Positions 18,047 to 30,637 of a stretch of DNA of 64,000 nucleotides are shown here, piece by piece; position 1 is the stretch's first letter; each line of letters opens with the position of its first letter. Where the stretch lies: assembly GCA_002923375.1 (NCBI GenBank), contig BEIJ01000001.1, positions 310,001 through 374,000 on the forward strand, written 5' to 3'. Made by a program: the position numbers and the translations under genes. The notes beneath the pieces were generated by a model. It was given only the letters and a program-made list of their open reading frames with translations. It ran no database searches and was not told the origin of the DNA. This DNA comes from a bacterium HR33. Lineage in GTDB: Bacteria; Gemmatimonadota; Gemmatimonadetes; Gemmatimonadales; GWC2-71-9.

Positions 18047-20299
18047 ATGCTAGCGCGCTCGATCGCACTGGTCTCACTTGCCGCCGCCGCTTTCGCCGCT
18101 CGAATCTCCGCCCAGCAGGAGCGCACCATCCGGGGCCTGCTCTTGGACCGCCGCGATTCTCTGCCGGTAGCCGGGGCAAGGGTGGAAGTCCTCGGCCTCG
18201 CGGTCGCGGTCATGAGCGACCCCGGCGGCAGGTTCGTTTTGCGAGGTTTGCCGCGGCGGAGTTTGGAGCTGCGTTTTTCCGCTGCCGGATTCGTTCCCGA
18301 AACCCTGGCGCTCTCTGAAAACCGAGACAGTATCACCGTCTTCTTGAACCGCATGCCGTTCGAGCTTGCGCCGGTGGAAGTAAGAGGCGAAGTCTCCCGA
18401 GCCCGGCGGAGGTTCGAGGAAATAGCCCAGCCCAGCACGGTAAGCCTGGAGGCGGACGAGCTGCGCCGCACGCCTTCCGTGCTGGAGCCTGACGTGGTCC
18501 GCGTGGTCCAGCTGCTTCCGGGGACCGTAGCCCGCAACGACTACAGCATCGGCTACAACGTGCGCGGAGGCGAGAGCGATCAAAACCTGGTCCTGTTGGA
18601 TGGTGTTCCCATTTTCAATCCCTCCCACCTGGGCGGACTGTTCAGCACCTTCGACCCGGACGCGGTACAGAGCACCGATTTTCTGACCGGCGGTTTCCCC
18701 GCGGTTTACAGCGGCCGATTGTCGAGCGTGCTGGACATATCCTTAAGATCGGGCCGCAGGGATCGGATCCACGGGAGCGGGCAGATCTCTCTCCTCTCGA
18801 GCAAACTCCTGCTGGAAGGCCCGCTGCCCCGGGGGGCGAGCTTTTTGGTCGGAGCGCGGCGCACTTATCTGGACGCTGTGGTGGACGCTTTCAGCGATGA
18901 GAGGCTGCCCTACTACTTCGCCGACGCCATCGGGCGGGTGGACCTGCCCATCGGATCCGCAAGCCGGCTAGCCGTTTCGGGGTACTGGGGCCGTGACGCC
19001 CTCGATCTGAGACTGGTGGAACCTACCGAATCCCGCGATGCGCTGGATCTGGCCTTCAACTGGGGAAACCGGCTTCTAGGTGCTGAGTGGCAAACCGGAC
19101 TGGGAGACTGGCGCATGCAGGCACAAGGGGCCGTGAGCCAGTTCGGGAGCACTTTGGGGCTCCTTCCCGATCTGGCCCGCTTCCACAACCAGGTCCTCCT
19201 ACAGGCCGCCCGCCTTACGGCGGAGCCTCCCGCAAGCAGCGCTCAGCGGCTGACGGTGGGATTGAGTGTGGAGCGCTATCGGATCACCTACGATCTCGAA
19301 AGCCCGACCTTGGGCACCGTGTTCCTGAACGCGCGGTTCGATCCCACGGTCTGGGCTGCGTTCACCGACTACCAGTGGACTCCAACGCCGCGACTTTTCT
19401 TGCGCCCCGGCCTGCGCTTGGAACATGTACCGGATGCCCGGTTCACCGGACTTGCTCCCAGGGTCGCCTTCAAGGGGTTTTTAAGCCCAAGCCTGGCGGT
19501 TACGGGATCGGCCGGGCGCTACTACCAGCCGCTTCATTCGATCCGGGACCAGGAACTCCCCGTCACGATCTACGAGTTCTGGGTGGGAGCCGATCCCTGG
19601 ATCCCGGTAGGAAGGGCCGATCACCTGGTTCTAGGAGTGGAGGCTTGGAGAGGATCGGAATTTCAGCTCACCGTAGAGGGGTACGGGAAGTGGTACTACA
19701 ACCTTCAGACGCAGAACCAGGCGAACGACCCCAGGGTTCGGGGGGACGAATTCATAACGACTACAGGCAACGCTTGGGGTCTGGACGTCCTGTTGCGCCG
19801 GCACCTGGGCAAGGTCCGAGGGTGGATAGCCTACAGTTACACCCGGGCGGAAAGAAACGCCGGGGGGATTAAGTATCCCCCGGGGCACGATCGCAGGCAT
19901 ACGCTGAATCTGGTACTCCAGGCTCCCGGGCCGCTAGGCAGCGAACTGGGAGTGCGATGGGGTTACGGCTCGCCGCTCCCCTACACTCCTTTCCTGGGTC
20001 AGTGGGAGAGGCTGCGGTACAACCCGACGGACCATGCTTTCGAGGACCCTGAGGAGCAGCCCATAGCCGGCCCCATCAACAGCGCGCGCTTTCCCCACTA
20101 CTCCAGGCTGGACGTAGGGTTCAGGTGGCGTTTCAAAAGATGGGGTGCGAGCTGGGAGCCTTTCTTTCAGATCGCCAACCTGTACAACCGCCGCAACGTT
20201 TTTCTCTATTTCTTCGATTACGGGATCGCTCCGCCCACTCGGACGGGTGTATCCCAGTTGCCGTTTCTTCCCGCTTTCGGTCTGGAGGTGCGATTCTAG
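18047..20299 (+). CDS. TonB-dependent receptor with carboxypeptidase-like N-terminal domain
   Basis: A 750-residue outer-membrane receptor: signal peptide (ALVSLAAAAFAARISAQ), a CarboxypepD_reg-like domain (about 25-105; DPGGRFVLRGLPRRSLELRF), a plug (about 115-230; YSIGYNVRGGESDQNLVLLDGVPIFNPSHLGG) and a C-terminal barrel ending FGLEVRF. This is the SusC-like/TonB design used for TonB-driven uptake of large or scarce ligands. It is shorter than SusC itself, with a barrel of about 520 residues. The next gene (DUF4249-like lipoprotein) overlaps by one base, and such pairs recur in Bacteroidota-type genomes. Confidence 0.93.
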   Translation: MLARSIALVSLAAAAFAARISAQQERTIRGLLLDRRDSLPVAGARVEVLGLAVAVMSDPGGRFVLRGLPRRSLELRFSAAGFVPETLALSENRDSITVFLNRMPFELAPVEVRGEVSRARRRFEEIAQPSTVSLEADELRRTPSVLEPDVVRVVQLLPGTVARNDYSIGYNVRGGESDQNLVLLDGVPIFNPSHLGGLFSTFDPDAVQSTDFLTGGFPAVYSGRLSSVLDISLRSGRRDRIHGSGQISLLSSKLLLEGPLPRGASFLVGARRTYLDAVVDAFSDERLPYYFADAIGRVDLPIGSASRLAVSGYWGRDALDLRLVEPTESRDALDLAFNWGNRLLGAEWQTGLGDWRMQAQGAVSQFGSTLGLLPDLARFHNQVLLQAARLTAEPPASSAQRLTVGLSVERYRITYDLESPTLGTVFLNARFDPTVWAAFTDYQWTPTPRLFLRPGLRLEHVPDARFTGLAPRVAFKGFLSPSLAVTGSAGRYYQPLHSIRDQELPVTIYEFWVGADPWIPVGRADHLVLGVEAWRGSEFQLTVEGYGKWYYNLQTQNQANDPRVRGDEFITTTGNAWGLDVLLRRHLGKVRGWIAYSYTRAERNAGGIKYPPGHDRRHTLNLVLQAPGPLGSELGVRWGYGSPLPYTPFLGQWERLRYNPTDHAFEDPEEQPIAGPINSARFPHYSRLDVGFRWRFKRWGASWEPFFQIANLYNRRNVFLYFFDYGIAPPTRTGVSQLPFLPAFGLEVRF

Positions 20300-21546
20300 T
20301 GGCTGCGCTCCGGTGCGTTCGCTGGCTAGGGGCGGGAGCGGCTTGGGTTTTGGCCGGATGCGAGCTGACCGAGGTGACGGTGGCCCCGGGAGAACCGGTA
20401 GTGGTGGTGCATTCCGTGATCAACCGAAGCCGTAGCGATCAGTTCGTCGTGGTCGAATACTCTCTGACCGGCAGCGCCGAGACTCCCGCCCGCAGCCCCT
20501 CGGTGCCACCGGGAAGCCCCCGCCTTCCCATTCGGGGAGCTCTGGTAACGATCCAGCAACTGGAAGGGAGTCCTTGCGCCGGGAGGGTGGACACGCTGCT
20601 GGAATCGTCCGATCCGGATTCGGCTCCCGGGGTCTACTCCGGTTCTGTCTGCGCGATGGTTCCGGGCTCGGCGCTCCGCCTCAGAGTGGTCACTCCCGCG
20701 GGAGAGGAAGTAACCGGCACTACCCGCATACCCGAAGTCGTCTCGCGGGAAGTCCGCGTGCAGGATCGCTTAGCGCGGTTCGCGCTGGACACTTTGGATC
20801 TGAACCGGGATCGGGACACAATCTTCGTGTCCGTAACGGCTAATCGCAGCCGGGTGGTTCACGTGGAGGCCCGGCAGATATCCCATACGTCTCCGCACGA
20901 TCCGGACCTCTTTCTTTTCACCGACACGACCCGATTGCGAATCGCCGGGAGATTGTACAACCCGTTCCAAGAGGAGGCAGTCTTCCTCGCCGGCCGCTAT
21001 TACGCCTTCACGGTGGCCGTAGGAGACACCAATTATTACGACTATCTCCGATCGCGTTCCGATCCCTTCACGGGCAGAGGGTATATCAACCGGCTTAAAG
21101 GCGGCATAGGCGTGTTCGGCGCGGTGGATGTGGCGAGTTATGTGTTGCGGGTGGTGGCCGATTGGAAAGACCAGAGGGAAGGGGTTTATCGGATCACTGG
21201 CAACGTGGCCGGTAGCGAAGTCGACCTCGAAGCGGAGCTTTATTTGAACGACCGCCGAACCGGGGTCGCGTCGGCGTTTTTGCGAGGCCAATGGATCGAC
21301 GGCTTTCTCGACGCCAGCGCTTCGGGCACGATGGGCGGGCCCGGAGACAACCCCAACCAGCTGAACTTGGGGTTGGTGACCCGATCTCCCTCCGGCGGCC
21401 CGAGCACGCTCTTCCAATTCCATGGGGTGCGAAGCGACGACGGTTCGCCTTTTCCCGTCGAGTTGCGGGTCTTGTCCGAGTCGGGGAGCGAGTTCCGGGC
21501 GGAGCTGACCATGGTCCAGCTCAGGTTTCCGGCCGGGCAGCCTTGA
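20299..21546 (+). CDS. DUF4249-like surface lipoprotein
   Basis: A 415-residue protein. The GTG at 20299 shares its G with the receptor's TAG stop. The N-terminus VAALRCVRWLGAGAAWVLAGC is a lipoprotein signal (lipobox VLAGC), followed by TEVTVAPGEPVVVVHSVINR and an Ig-like, beta-rich chain (RIPEVVSREVRVQD, YYAFTVAVGDTNYYDYLRS). The N-terminal pattern and its partnership with a TonB receptor match DUF4249 lipoproteins of unknown function, which are thought to act with the receptor. Family assignment is by eye. Confidence 0.72.
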   Translation: MAALRCVRWLGAGAAWVLAGCELTEVTVAPGEPVVVVHSVINRSRSDQFVVVEYSLTGSAETPARSPSVPPGSPRLPIRGALVTIQQLEGSPCAGRVDTLLESSDPDSAPGVYSGSVCAMVPGSALRLRVVTPAGEEVTGTTRIPEVVSREVRVQDRLARFALDTLDLNRDRDTIFVSVTANRSRVVHVEARQISHTSPHDPDLFLFTDTTRLRIAGRLYNPFQEEAVFLAGRYYAFTVAVGDTNYYDYLRSRSDPFTGRGYINRLKGGIGVFGAVDVASYVLRVVADWKDQREGVYRITGNVAGSEVDLEAELYLNDRRTGVASAFLRGQWIDGFLDASASGTMGGPGDNPNQLNLGLVTRSPSGGPSTLFQFHGVRSDDGSPFPVELRVLSESGSEFRAELTMVQLRFPAGQP

Positions 21547-23768
21547 TGGCGGTTCACCCCGAGGTTAGCGTTGATCCGATGCGCGCTACAAGGCTCGGCC
21601 TATTTCAGCGCTTTCCATCCAGGCCGGCGGCCAGAATACCTCTGTGGATTGTCTCCGTTCTCATGGCGGTGATGGGCACCGCCGCTCCGGTCGCTCAAGG
21701 CCAGACGATCCGCGGCGAAGTGATCGATGAGTCAGCCGGCTTCTCGGTAACGCGAGCCTTTGTCTCTCTGCTCGACGAGCGGGGAGTCGAACTTGTCCGC
21801 TCCTTAACCGACGACCGAGGCCAATTCGTCCTGCATGCACCGGGTCCGGGTGTCTACCGCCTCCGCTCCAAGCGAATCGGATTTCGCGAAACCGTGTCCG
21901 ACAGTTTCCACCTAACGGAGGGCCAGACCCGCCACCTTCGCTTGATGGTCGAATCGCTGCCCGTTCCATTGCCCAGCGTGGTGGTCGAAGGGGAGCCCCG
22001 ATGCGGAGTGGCCGGTGAGAGAGGCTCCATGGCCGCGCGACTCTGGGAGGAAATTCGCGAAGCGCTGGCAGCGGTCACGTGGACGGCGGGCCGGCAACTT
22101 TACCGCTACAGTGTGATTAGATACCAGCGCGATCTGGCCCCTATAGGGCGCAGGGTCATTGCGGAGCGCACGTCCTCATGGTCGGGCTACTCGGTAACGC
22201 CGTTCCGGAGCGCCCCCGCAGAGGACCTGGCACGCCACGGCTATGTGGTTGCCAGCCCTGACAGCGTCACCTACTTCGCTCCCGACGCCGCTGTGCTCGT
22301 GAGCCAACCGTTCGTCGCCACCCACTGCTTCAGCGTCACCACAAGCTCGCCAAAAGGCGAGGAAGAGGTGGGTCTCAGGTTTTGGCCGGCTCCCGGACGG
22401 ACCCAGGTAGAAGTGGAAGGAATCCTGTGGGTCGACCGGCAAAGCCTCGAGCTCCGCAGACTCGAGTACCTCTACACCAATCTGCCAGCGGACCTGCCGG
22501 AGGGATATTTGGGCGGCCAGGTCGAGTTTCTGCGCCTTCCTTCGGGAGCGTGGATCGTCCACCGGTGGAACATTCTGATGCCACAGCTCGAACGGGTGGT
22601 GTTCCTGCTCAGCACCAGAGAGCCGGAGACCCGGCTGCGCGGGTACCGCGAGTCCGGCGGCAGAGTCCTGGAGGTAACGACCAGTGGCGGAGATGTCGTA
22701 TTTGCCGCCCAGCATGCCGTAGTGGAGGGCGTGGTTTTCGATAGCGCCCGCGGGGAACCGCTGGAAAAAGCGCAAGTCTTCGTCGTTGGCACGCCTTACT
22801 CCACTGCGACCGACGCAGCCGGTTACTTCTTTCTCTCTGTTCCCCTATCGGGCACCTACGATCTTGCGTTCCGGCATCCCCGGTTGGATTCCGTGGGTGC
22901 GAGGGAGACGGAGGTGACGGTCTCCGTTTCTCTCACGTCCGGCGAGCGTGTGAGGCAACTCCTGGCGCTCCCCGCCGAGGAAACGCTCCTGATGAAGCAC
23001 TGCGGCGATACGCCGGTTGACTCCATCAGCCGCGTGGTACTGGGGGTAGTGCGCGACGCCAGCAGAGGACAGCCCATCCACGGGGCTCGGGTGGTTGCGG
23101 CGTGGCAGGACATTCGAGCCCCCATGAGGCGGGTGGAAGTGAGAGAGCGCCGTGCGCACGCGGTTTCCGACCGCAGCGGGTTCTACTCCCTATGCGGTGT
23201 CCCACTGACCCGCCTGATCACATTGTCGGCGCAGACCGATGAAGCTTGGAGCCGCACGGTCACGCTGAGTTTTCGCGAAGACGGACTGTTCATCGGCGAC
23301 GGTCCCTTCCGGACTTTTCACGGTAGAATCTGGAAGCAGGATTTCGAGCTCGAGCGCAGCATAAGCGGCCTTGCTGTTATCTCAGCCCTGATCCGCGACG
23401 ACGCCACCAAAAAGCCGCTTCCGGGTGCCCGGGTCAGTCTGCTGGGGCTGGATGCCTCCGGAGTATCGGACAGCACCGGGAGGGTGCAGGTGGGCGAAGT
23501 ACCAGCAGGGCTATACACCCTGGTCGTGAGCCGGGAGGGGTACGAGTCCCTGGAGTACTCGCTCGAGGTAAATTGGAACGATACCCTCGATATTGCCGCG
23601 GGAGTGCTGGACCTGCGACCGCTGCCCCGGGAGATGCCGCGGCCCCCTGAACTAGAACACGTCCAGATCGCGCCCTACCGCCACCGCACCGTCGTAGCCG
23701 GCTTGGCGGATCTCCTCGAGCAGACCCGCCGGCGTTTGGCCCCACAACAGCAGATGAGTGAGCACTAA
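21546..23768 (+). CDS. Large exported protein with several carboxypeptidase-regulatory-like domains
   Basis: A 740-residue protein starting at an ATG that overlaps the preceding TGA (TGATG); an alternative ATG at 21579 is closer to the signal helix (IPLWIVSVLMAVMGTAAPVAQG). Three to four CarboxypepD_reg-type modules are visible by their GxV-GxxFxL pattern: TIRGEVIDESAG...DDRGQFVLHAPGPG, VVEGVVFDSARGEPLEKAQV...AAGYFFLSVPLSGT, VVLGVVRDASRGQPIHGARV and ALIRDDATKKPLPGARVSL. A module with no family name I know lies between. Probably surface-exposed, expressed with the receptor pair. Its last 117 bases overlap the convergent hydrolase gene. Confidence 0.75.
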   Translation: MAVHPEVSVDPMRATRLGLFQRFPSRPAARIPLWIVSVLMAVMGTAAPVAQGQTIRGEVIDESAGFSVTRAFVSLLDERGVELVRSLTDDRGQFVLHAPGPGVYRLRSKRIGFRETVSDSFHLTEGQTRHLRLMVESLPVPLPSVVVEGEPRCGVAGERGSMAARLWEEIREALAAVTWTAGRQLYRYSVIRYQRDLAPIGRRVIAERTSSWSGYSVTPFRSAPAEDLARHGYVVASPDSVTYFAPDAAVLVSQPFVATHCFSVTTSSPKGEEEVGLRFWPAPGRTQVEVEGILWVDRQSLELRRLEYLYTNLPADLPEGYLGGQVEFLRLPSGAWIVHRWNILMPQLERVVFLLSTREPETRLRGYRESGGRVLEVTTSGGDVVFAAQHAVVEGVVFDSARGEPLEKAQVFVVGTPYSTATDAAGYFFLSVPLSGTYDLAFRHPRLDSVGARETEVTVSVSLTSGERVRQLLALPAEETLLMKHCGDTPVDSISRVVLGVVRDASRGQPIHGARVVAAWQDIRAPMRRVEVRERRAHAVSDRSGFYSLCGVPLTRLITLSAQTDEAWSRTVTLSFREDGLFIGDGPFRTFHGRIWKQDFELERSISGLAVISALIRDDATKKPLPGARVSLLGLDASGVSDSTGRVQVGEVPAGLYTLVVSREGYESLEYSLEVNWNDTLDIAAGVLDLRPLPREMPRPPELEHVQIAPYRHRTVVAGLADLLEQTRRRLAPQQQMSEH

Positions 23769-24584
23769 AAGCTTGGGCTGTGCACGTCGCGCCAGCGCCG
23801 CCAGCTCGACCGCTGAGGTGTGAGCCGCGGCGTGGTAGCGCTGCCACTCGGGCTCCCGCCGCCGGAACGCTTCAGCCGAGTAGACCTCGTGAACCAGGAT
23901 GTCACACCCCCTGCACGCTTGGACCACCGACTCGCTGGGCCGCGCATCGCCCGAGACAACAATAGAGCGGTCCTTTGTGTCGAATCGATACCCGAACGCC
24001 AGCGGCCAGTCCTCGTGCTCAACCAGGAACGCCGTGACCTCGACCTTCTCGTCCCGATACACCAGACCCGGCGATATCTCGCGCACCACGGCACGCCAGC
24101 CGGTCTGGTTTTGCGGCTGAAGCCCCTCGATCCTGCGGCGAACGTCCTCCCGGTACGCCAGCTCGATATGCCGCATCATCTCAGCCGTACCTTCGGGCCC
24201 GAAGACCTCGAGCGGATCGGCGCGCTCCAACACCCACGGCGTGAGCAAGAGATCGGGCAGCCCCACGGTGTGATCGCTGTGCAGGTGCGTCAGGAAAACC
24301 CGGTTGAGCCGCTTGACGTCCAGACCGGCCGCAGCCGCACGGCGCACCACACCCGGACCGGCATCCACCAGGTAGACGCTCGAGTCCACTACCACCGCAA
24401 GCGCGGGACCGGAACGATCAGGATCCGCATTCGGAGTACCCGTGCCCAACAGAATGAGCCGGGTCTGTTGCGCGGGTAGGGACAAGAGCTGGACGGCAGA
24501 GTTCTGGTGCCAGTACGCATAGACAAGCCGAGGCGCGGCGCTGCCGGCTGGCCAAAGGAATAAGCCCAAGATAAGCCACGACAC
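23652..24584 (-). CDS. Exported MBL-fold hydrolase, RNase Z-like
   Basis: A 310-residue metallo-beta-lactamase-fold protein with GTG start, GAGGAAG upstream, and an N-terminal signal (LILGLFLWPAGSAAPRL). Zinc motifs: HLHSDHTVGL, a later Asp in VVSGDARPSESV, and His residues in AAHTSAVE and VLTHLLLW. The sequence resembles RNase Z/arylsulfatase-type hydrolases, but export argues against tRNA processing. Its C-terminal 39 codons overlap the 3' end of the convergent surface-protein gene. Both reading frames look natural in the overlap. Confidence 0.85.
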   Translation of the reverse strand: MSWLILGLFLWPAGSAAPRLVYAYWHQNSAVQLLSLPAQQTRLILLGTGTPNADPDRSGPALAVVVDSSVYLVDAGPGVVRRAAAAGLDVKRLNRVFLTHLHSDHTVGLPDLLLTPWVLERADPLEVFGPEGTAEMMRHIELAYREDVRRRIEGLQPQNQTGWRAVVREISPGLVYRDEKVEVTAFLVEHEDWPLAFGYRFDTKDRSIVVSGDARPSESVVQACRGCDILVHEVYSAEAFRRREPEWQRYHAAAHTSAVELAALARRAQPKLLVLTHLLLWGQTPAGLLEEIRQAGYDGAVAVGRDLDVF

Positions 24585-24865
24585 AGGACTTCCTCACCCA
24601 AGCAAGGTGCAGAAAACGGTAGGTGACGCCGCGAAGCATGAACCGGCAGAGGTCACGGTGTCAAGCACCGTACCCCGCCGCGGCGGGCGCTTGCGGCGGG
24701 CACGATCGGGCAGCGCAACCTGCTGATTTTCAAGCACTTGCGGAGTTGACCGGGGGCCCTCTCCTGAGTATCTTTTAGGGTGTCTCTGGGAACCGAACCG
24801 AGCCGGCCCGCGGGGTGCTTAAAGGCGCTTCGGGGCCGTTTTTGTGGACTGTTTGACAACCTGGT
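24585..24865. other. Intergenic region before recF
   Basis: These 281 bases hold two hairpins without T-runs: GGT-c-ACGGTG-tcaag-CACCGTACC near 24652-24675, and the palindrome CCCGCCGCGGCGGG at 24674-24687. The recF promoter at 24746-24774 is also here. No tRNA or ORF is convincing. Confidence 0.5.
24746..24774 (+). promoter_or_regulatory. recF-dciA-gyrB operon promoter
   Basis: TTGACC (24746-24751), 17-base spacer, TATCTT (24769-24774). This gives a leader of about 85 nt to the GTG of recF. The same TATCTT -10 appears at the TPR gene starting at 55604. Confidence 0.6.
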
Positions 24866-28212
<3,347 letters not shown>

Positions 28213-28230
28213 CGCAACGCCGGCCCGCCC

Positions 28231-28259
28231 TTGCGGGTCCCGGTGTCCAGCCTAATAAT
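28231..28259 (+). promoter_or_regulatory. Acyl-CoA ligase promoter, near-leaderless
   Basis: TTGCGG (28231-28236), 17-base spacer, AATAAT (28254-28259); TAATAA with 16 bases also fits. Nine bases separate the -10 from the ATG at 28269. Confidence 0.45.
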
Positions 28260-28268
28260 CTTGGAACC

Positions 28269-29957
28269 ATGGACCCTGCAATCTGGCGGAAATTCTACGA
28301 CCCCGGCGTACCCGCCCACGTGGAGTTCGAGGATGTCACCATCCCCGGGTGGCTGGACCGTTCGGCCGCCCGCTATGCGGATCGCACCGCGCTGATCTTC
28401 GGCAACTCCAAGATCAGCTACCGGAGGCTAAAGGACCAAGTGGACCGCCTGGCCACGGCCCTGGCGCGCCTCGGCGTCGGCCGGGAAACGCGGGTTGCCA
28501 CTATGATGCCCAACCTCCCCCAGACCGTGATCGGCTACTACGCCATCCAGAAACTGGGAGCGGTGGCGACCCCGACCAACCCCCTGTACACTCCGCGGGA
28601 AATAGAACATCAGTGGAACGACGCCGAGTGCTCGGTGGCCATAGTGGCGGATTTCATCTTCCAGCAGAAGCTCGCGCCCATAAGAGACCGATTGCCGGTC
28701 AAGAACTACATCATAGCCTCGATCCCCGAGTACCTGTCTTTTCCCCTCAATCTGCTGGCTCCGTTGAAGCTCAAAAAGCAGAACCCGCCCCTCATGGCGC
28801 GCATAGCACCGCAGGAGGGCATTCACTTCTTCAAACGGCTGGTGAAGGAAACCCCGGCCAGCCCGCCGGAGATACAGATCGGCATGGACGATCTTTCCAC
28901 CCTGCTCTACACCGGCGGCACCACGGGCCTGTCCAAAGGAGCGATGCTCACCCATCGGAATCTTTCCTACAACGTCCAGCAGATCCGCGCCTGGTTCGCC
29001 CAGGCTGACGAAGGTCACGAGGTGCTCCTGGGAGCTCTTCCTTTCTTTCACTCCTACGGCCTCACCGTGGTGATGAACCTGGGCATCCGCCTGGGGGCAG
29101 CGATAGTCCTGATCCCCAACCCCAGAGATACCGCCCAGGTGATAAACAGCATAGTCAAACACCGGGTCACGATCTTCGCCGCGGTACCCACCATGTTCCA
29201 GGCGATAACCCAGTATCCCGGGATCGAGCGGATGGATCTCAGCTCTATCAAGCTCTGCAACTCGGGCGCAGCACCGCTGCCCGTGGAGGTACTACAGCGT
29301 TTCGAAGAACTCACGGGATCCAAGATCTCCGAAGGGTTTGGCCTGACCGAGACCAGCCCCGTGACCCACTGCAACCCGCTCTACGGGGTGCGAAAGGTGG
29401 GAAGCATAGGAATTCCCTTGCCCGATACGGAACAAAAGATCGTGGATCTGGAAGAAGGGACCCGAGAGCTTCCACCGAACACCGAAGGGGAGCTCGTCAT
29501 CCGCGGCCCCCAAGTAATGAAGGGATACTGGAAGAAACCGGAAGAAACCGCCCAGATGATCCGGAACGGTTGGCTCTACACCGGCGATTTGGCCAGAGTG
29601 GACGAGGACGGGTACTGCTACATAGTGGGCCGCAAGAAGGACATGATCATCTGCAGCGGCTACAACGTCTATCCCGACGAGATCGACCGGGTCCTCATGG
29701 CCCATCCGGCAGTGCTAGAAGCGGCCACGATCGGGATACCCGATCCCAAGCGCGGCGAGACGGTGAAATCCTTTGTGGTTCTGAAACCGGGTTACAACGC
29801 CACCGAGGGGGAGCTCAAGGCGCACTGCCGCGAACATCTGGCCGCCTACAAGGTGCCGGAGTTCATCGAGTTCCGCACCGAACTTCCCAAGAGCACGATC
29901 CTCAAGATCCTACGGCGCGAACTCCGAGAGCAGGAATTGGCCAAGCGCGCCTCATGA
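28269..29957 (+). CDS. fadD: Long-chain-fatty-acid-CoA ligase
   Basis: A 562-residue AMP-forming acyl-CoA synthetase. P-loop LLYTGGTTGLSKGAMLTH, A5 motif EGFGLTETSPV, A7 WLYTGDLARVDEDGYCY, A8 GRKKDMIICSGYNVYP and the A10 Lys in ELPKSTILKILRREL. Activates fatty acids to acyl-CoA for beta-oxidation or lipid synthesis. The start at 28269 follows gyrB by 56 bases. The downstream UDG overlaps its stop by ATGA. The choice of fadD over other long-chain ligases rests on overall motif similarity. Confidence 0.9.
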   Translation: MDPAIWRKFYDPGVPAHVEFEDVTIPGWLDRSAARYADRTALIFGNSKISYRRLKDQVDRLATALARLGVGRETRVATMMPNLPQTVIGYYAIQKLGAVATPTNPLYTPREIEHQWNDAECSVAIVADFIFQQKLAPIRDRLPVKNYIIASIPEYLSFPLNLLAPLKLKKQNPPLMARIAPQEGIHFFKRLVKETPASPPEIQIGMDDLSTLLYTGGTTGLSKGAMLTHRNLSYNVQQIRAWFAQADEGHEVLLGALPFFHSYGLTVVMNLGIRLGAAIVLIPNPRDTAQVINSIVKHRVTIFAAVPTMFQAITQYPGIERMDLSSIKLCNSGAAPLPVEVLQRFEELTGSKISEGFGLTETSPVTHCNPLYGVRKVGSIGIPLPDTEQKIVDLEEGTRELPPNTEGELVIRGPQVMKGYWKKPEETAQMIRNGWLYTGDLARVDEDGYCYIVGRKKDMIICSGYNVYPDEIDRVLMAHPAVLEAATIGIPDPKRGETVKSFVVLKPGYNATEGELKAHCREHLAAYKVPEFIEFRTELPKSTILKILRRELREQELAKRAS

Positions 29958-30637
29958 GGCAGCCGGCCGACCTGGAAGCCGCCGTGAAACACCTCAACGC
30001 GGCGCTGGTCAAATGCACCCTGTGCCCCCGCCTCGTCGCCCACAGAGAACAGGTGGCGAGAGAAAAGAAGCGCGCCTACCGGGACTGGGAATATTGGGGA
30101 AAGCCGGTGCCCGGATTTGGGGATCCCCGAGGACGGCTGCTGATAGTGGGCTTGGCGCCCGCCGCCCACGGGGCCAATCGGACGGGGCGCATGTTCACCG
30201 GCGACTCGAGCGGAGATTGGCTCTACGAGGCGCTCTATCGCTACGGCTTCGCCAATCAGCCGCACTCCCGCAGACGCGACGACGGACTGAAGCTCCGGGA
30301 TTGCTACATAACCGCCGCCGCCCGGTGCGCCCCACCCGGCAACAGGCCTACCGCGGAGGAGCTGGCCAATTGCCGCCGGTACCTGCAAGCGGAAAGGCAG
30401 CTGCTGCCCAACGTGAAAGTGGTGCTGGTGCTGGGACGTATCGCCCACGACGCCTGGCTCAAAGCCGCCAACTTGGCACGGCCGACCTTCGGGCACGGGC
30501 GCCACTACCGGATGCCGGACGGCAGCATCCTGCTTTGCTCCTATCATCCCAGCCGCCAGAACACCAACACCGGCAGGCTGACGAGGAGGATGTGGTATGG
30601 CGTGTTCGAAAAAGCTCGCAAGCTTCTGGACGATTAA
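29954..30637 (+). CDS. Family 5 (UDGb-type) uracil-DNA glycosylase
   Basis: A 227-residue 4Fe-4S uracil-DNA glycosylase that removes deaminated bases from DNA. Cluster cysteines: Cys21/24 (CTLC), Cys125 and Cys140. Motif A is GLAPAAHGANRTGRMFTGD with no catalytic Asp/Asn in the usual place, a family 5 hallmark; motif B is HPSRQNT. ATGA overlap with the acyl-CoA ligase. Family 5 enzymes are common in thermophiles and high-GC bacteria. The C-terminus overlaps the next gene by 41 bases. Confidence 0.93.
   Translation: MRQPADLEAAVKHLNAALVKCTLCPRLVAHREQVAREKKRAYRDWEYWGKPVPGFGDPRGRLLIVGLAPAAHGANRTGRMFTGDSSGDWLYEALYRYGFANQPHSRRRDDGLKLRDCYITAAARCAPPGNRPTAEELANCRRYLQAERQLLPNVKVVLVLGRIAHDAWLKAANLARPTFGHGRHYRMPDGSILLCSYHPSRQNTNTGRLTRRMWYGVFEKARKLLDD

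Noticed and set aside
24685-24760. Sequence TGCTGATTTTCAAGCACTTGCGG resembling part of a tRNA or attachment site
   Set aside because: No cloverleaf can be drawn (no T-loop GTTCGA or paired acceptor stem), and no integrase or direct repeat is nearby.
28213-28236. Weak hairpin GGCCCGC/GCGGGTC after gyrB as a terminator
   Set aside because: One mismatch, no T-run, and the segment overlaps the acyl-CoA ligase promoter.
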